NCBI GenBank assembly: GCA_944368775.1
Contig: CALVXB010000002.1
Coordinates: 110,981 to 174,980, forward strand
Source: an uncultured Clostridia bacterium
GTDB taxonomy: Bacteria; Bacillota; Clostridia; Christensenellales; Borkfalkiaceae
DNA: 64,000 nucleotides
Direction of reading: 5' to 3'
Positions 62,237 to 64,000 of the stretch are shown here, piece by piece. Every line of letters begins with the position of its first letter. Within the stretch, counting starts at the first letter, position 1. The position numbers and the translations under genes are program-made. A model generated the notes under the pieces. The model did no database searches and had not been told where the DNA came from. It saw only the letters and a program-made list of their open reading frames with translations.

Positions 62237-62278
62237 AAAAAATAAGTATTTTACATAGAATCTGCCATATAGTATAAT
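62237..62278 (+). promoter_or_regulatory. Promoter with ATAAGTAT motif, copy 3, now at an element junction
   Basis: aaaataagtattttacatag (about 62238-62257) overlaps the -35 TTTACA (62250-62255); TATAAT follows at 62273-62278 with a 17-base spacer. Its expected target gene is missing: the truncated Rep begins about 15 bases later. Confidence 0.6.
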
Positions 62279-62288
62279 AAGTGTGTAA

Positions 62289-62879
62289 AGGGAAAAGACC
62301 TTTGCGGACAACGTGACCGACCTGCGGCGCGCCAACGGCGAGTTTGCGAAGTTCGTCAAGCGGCTCAAGCGGTACGTCGGCTTTTCTCCGCAGTACGTCG
62401 CCGTGCCCGAGTTCCAAAAGCGAGGCGCGGTGCACTACCATCTGCTGCTCAACTGCCCGTACATCCCTGCGGACGAGCTGGCGCGGCTGTGGGGGCAGGG
62501 CTTCGTCAAGGTCAACGCCATCGACAACGTCGACAACCTCGGCGCGTACGTCACCAAGTACATGACCAAGGACAACGTCGACGAGCGGCTCGCGGGGCAA
62601 AAGAGTTACTTTATGAGCCGCAACCTGAAAAAGCCCGAAGAGACGACGGACGGCGCATTGATAGACGAGGTGCTTGCCGCCGCGTGCGTCGAGCGGGTGG
62701 CCTGTTCTGCGGAGTTTGAGAGCGAGTACTACGGCAGGGTGCGCTTTACGCAGCTCGTCCTCGCTGCGCCCCTCTCGCTGGCAGAGTTCAGAAAGCCGCA
62801 GCAAAGCAAAGTTTTCCCGCCGTTGTGGGGGGAATGTGTAAAACTGCGCCCGCGCGTGAGATATTCTTATGCGCATTAG
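62289..62879 (+). pseudogene. 5'-truncated HUH replication initiator (Rep)
   Basis: Protein similarity begins at once after a stop codon (62286-62288) with KTFADNVTDLRRANGEFAKF, which is internal in rolling-circle Rep proteins of the phage/plasmid replication-associated type. The HUH motif is seen as AVHYHLLL (about residue 40 from the GTG at 62313) and a candidate tyrosine motif as GAYVTKYMTKD. No ribosome site precedes the GTG, so the N-terminal part has been lost, presumably when the element joined the chromosome. The C-terminus, to 62879, looks complete. Confidence 0.75.
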
Positions 62880-62955
62880 CCCGTCGGCCTATGGACGGCG
62901 TCGTAGTTCGTGCAGAACGGGACGACGGGTCGGTGAACGTTTGAGAGGTAGGACT

Positions 62956-63888
62956 ATGAAGAAGCAAAAAGTTGGTTACACCCTCGGCCAATGGCTGGCA
63001 GAATGGTACAATGTGTACAAGCTGCCCGTGCTGGCCAAGAGCTCGCTCGAGAACATCGAGCGGGTCGTTCGGCTGCATATCCCCGCGTGGCTGAAAGAGA
63101 TGAAGTTGAAGGAGCTGACCGCCTTTGACATCGACAAGGCGCTTGCCTCCGTGCCCTCTACCCGCATGCGCAAGTACGCGCACTCGGTGCTGCACGGCTG
63201 CCTGTTCAAGGCGTATTGCCTGGACTACATCGCGGGCGATATCATGCACAAGGTCGAGCATGTCAGGCACCGCTCCAAGGTGGGCGAGGCGCTCTCTGTT
63301 GCCGAACAGCGTGCCTTTTTCGAGCGCGTCGGCGATCACTATATGCGCGATCTGTTCGAGTTTTACCTCTATACGGGCGTGCGCCGTTGCGAAGCGCTCG
63401 CCTTGCGTTGGTCGGATATCGATTTTGAAAATGAGCGGCTGCTCATTCGCGGTACGAAGTCTGCGTTTGCCGTGCGCGATTTGCCCTTGCTCCCGCCCGT
63501 GCGTGCGCTGTTAGAGCGGCAAAAGCTGTCGAACGTCGCCAGGAAGCGCGCTGCTGCCGCAAAAAAGGCCGCCAAAGCCGCCGGTGTTGCCCAACCTGCC
63601 GCAGCTGTCGAGGCTGCTCAAACGGTTGAGGCCGAGGTCGGCGATGCGCCCGTGTTTCCCTTTAAGCCGTGCATGGTCGACAGGGTCTTTCATAAGTTTT
63701 GCCCCCTGCATCGGCTGCACGATTTGCGGCATACCTTTGTGACGCGCTGTGCCGAGTGTAACATCAACCCGAACGTCTGCCAAAGCCTTGCAGGGCACGG
63801 GGATATCAAGATGACGCTGCAAACATACACGCACGCGAGTACACAGTTTCGCAAAGAAGAGTATAGCAAATTTCGCATAGAGCCGTGA
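62956..63888 (+). CDS. Tyrosine recombinase / phage-type integrase
   Basis: A 310-residue site-specific recombinase. N-terminal SAM-like DNA-binding domain (about 10-100), catalytic residues in order: Arg in YTGVRRCEALALRW (about 141), HDLRHTF (about 254-260, His and Arg), GHGDIK (His) and the nucleophile tyrosine in LQTYTHAS (about 294). An Ala/Lys-rich insertion at about 195-225 (RKRAAAAKKAAKAAG) is unusual. Start follows gagaggta. With the Rep fragment it marks an integrated plasmid-like element. A terminator follows. Confidence 0.92.
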   Translation: MKKQKVGYTLGQWLAEWYNVYKLPVLAKSSLENIERVVRLHIPAWLKEMKLKELTAFDIDKALASVPSTRMRKYAHSVLHGCLFKAYCLDYIAGDIMHKVEHVRHRSKVGEALSVAEQRAFFERVGDHYMRDLFEFYLYTGVRRCEALALRWSDIDFENERLLIRGTKSAFAVRDLPLLPPVRALLERQKLSNVARKRAAAAKKAAKAAGVAQPAAAVEAAQTVEAEVGDAPVFPFKPCMVDRVFHKFCPLHRLHDLRHTFVTRCAECNINPNVCQSLAGHGDIKMTLQTYTHASTQFRKEEYSKFRIEP

Positions 63889-63898
63889 TAAAATGAAA

Positions 63899-63925
63899 AA
63901 AAGCACCTAAATAGGTGCTTTTCTG
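63899..63925 (+). terminator. Terminator of the integrase gene
   Basis: 10-bp stem aaaagcacct / aggtgctttt (63899-63908, 63913-63922), loop aaat. Confidence 0.85.
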
Positions 63926-64000
63926 GCGCAGTGACCGAATTAAAATCCGAACCTTGAAGCTCGTCAAGGGTAATGGTTTTCGTATCGTTTTTGTAGTTCA
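63926..64000. other. Window end beyond the integrase
   Basis: AT-rich sequence without a supported feature. An attachment site would be expected near here, but its partner lies outside the window, so none can be named. Confidence 0.3.

Noticed and set aside
63925..64000. A - strand frame at the right edge reading NYKNDTKTITLDELQG
   Set aside because: It looks partly protein-like but has no stop before running into the integrase terminator and gene, so neither an end nor a start can be defined.

Overview
The window looks like chromosome from a strictly anaerobic, GC-rich Bacillota/Clostridia-type bacterium; a Christensenellales-like lineage is a guess. Supporting signs are spoVG, RNase Y, PyrR, a leucine T-box, class II aldolase, rubrerythrin, an NfnAB-type electron-bifurcating transhydrogenase, and consensus sigma-A promoters (TTGACA-N17-TATAAT) in short AT-rich gaps. 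No rRNA, tRNA or CRISPR array was seen.

Layout. 1-7000: cell wall and division genes (murD end, ftsW, murA, ftsQ, then ftsA-like and ftsZ under their own promoter). 7400-11900: spoVG, murC, a DUF815 ATPase and ilvC. 12000-23700: an ftsK-rimO-pgsA-cinA-recA-nadE run, then rny. 23800-26050: a perR-rubrerythrin-flavin reductase operon facing an ATC-hydrolase-like gene. 26100-31200: central carbon genes (fba, gap), an M29 aminopeptidase and a GH13 enzyme. 31400-38200: a lipoprotein, T-box-controlled leuA, nfnAB, and a DAHP synthase. 38250-41900: a structured leader RNA before a BspA-like lipoprotein, a duplicated gene-end remnant, and the GGGtGRT/NifU-like pair. 42000-55300: tyrS, yigZ, ilvE, recX, nnr, an orphan mazF, then the long lgt-pncB-coiled coil-lspA-rluD-pyrR-cyuA operon. 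55280-62300: an accessory zone with two DUF1349 proteins, a Cdd1/DUF3795 fusion, AraC and LysR regulators, an acetyltransferase and two flavodoxin-like proteins. 62290-64000: the edge of a decayed mobile element (5'-truncated HUH Rep, tyrosine integrase).

How it fits together. Peptidoglycan precursor synthesis and the FtsA/FtsZ/FtsW/FtsQ machinery are next to each other, followed by chromosome pumping and repair (FtsK, RecA, RecX). Branched-chain (ilvC, leuA, ilvE) and aromatic (DAHP synthase) synthesis are spread as single genes with their own promoters. NadE, PncB and Nnr make, salvage and repair nicotinamide cofactors used by NfnAB, GAPDH and the flavoproteins. Lgt and LspA process lipoproteins such as the two encoded here.

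The most interesting unexplained items are the promoter-structured RNA-terminator unit at 38252-38430, the uncharacterised GGGtGRT/NifU-like pair with a duplicated 3' end beside it, a conserved ATAAGTAT motif in three LysR-associated promoters, and the truncated Rep junction at about 62290. All calls come from reading the sequence; no database search was run.
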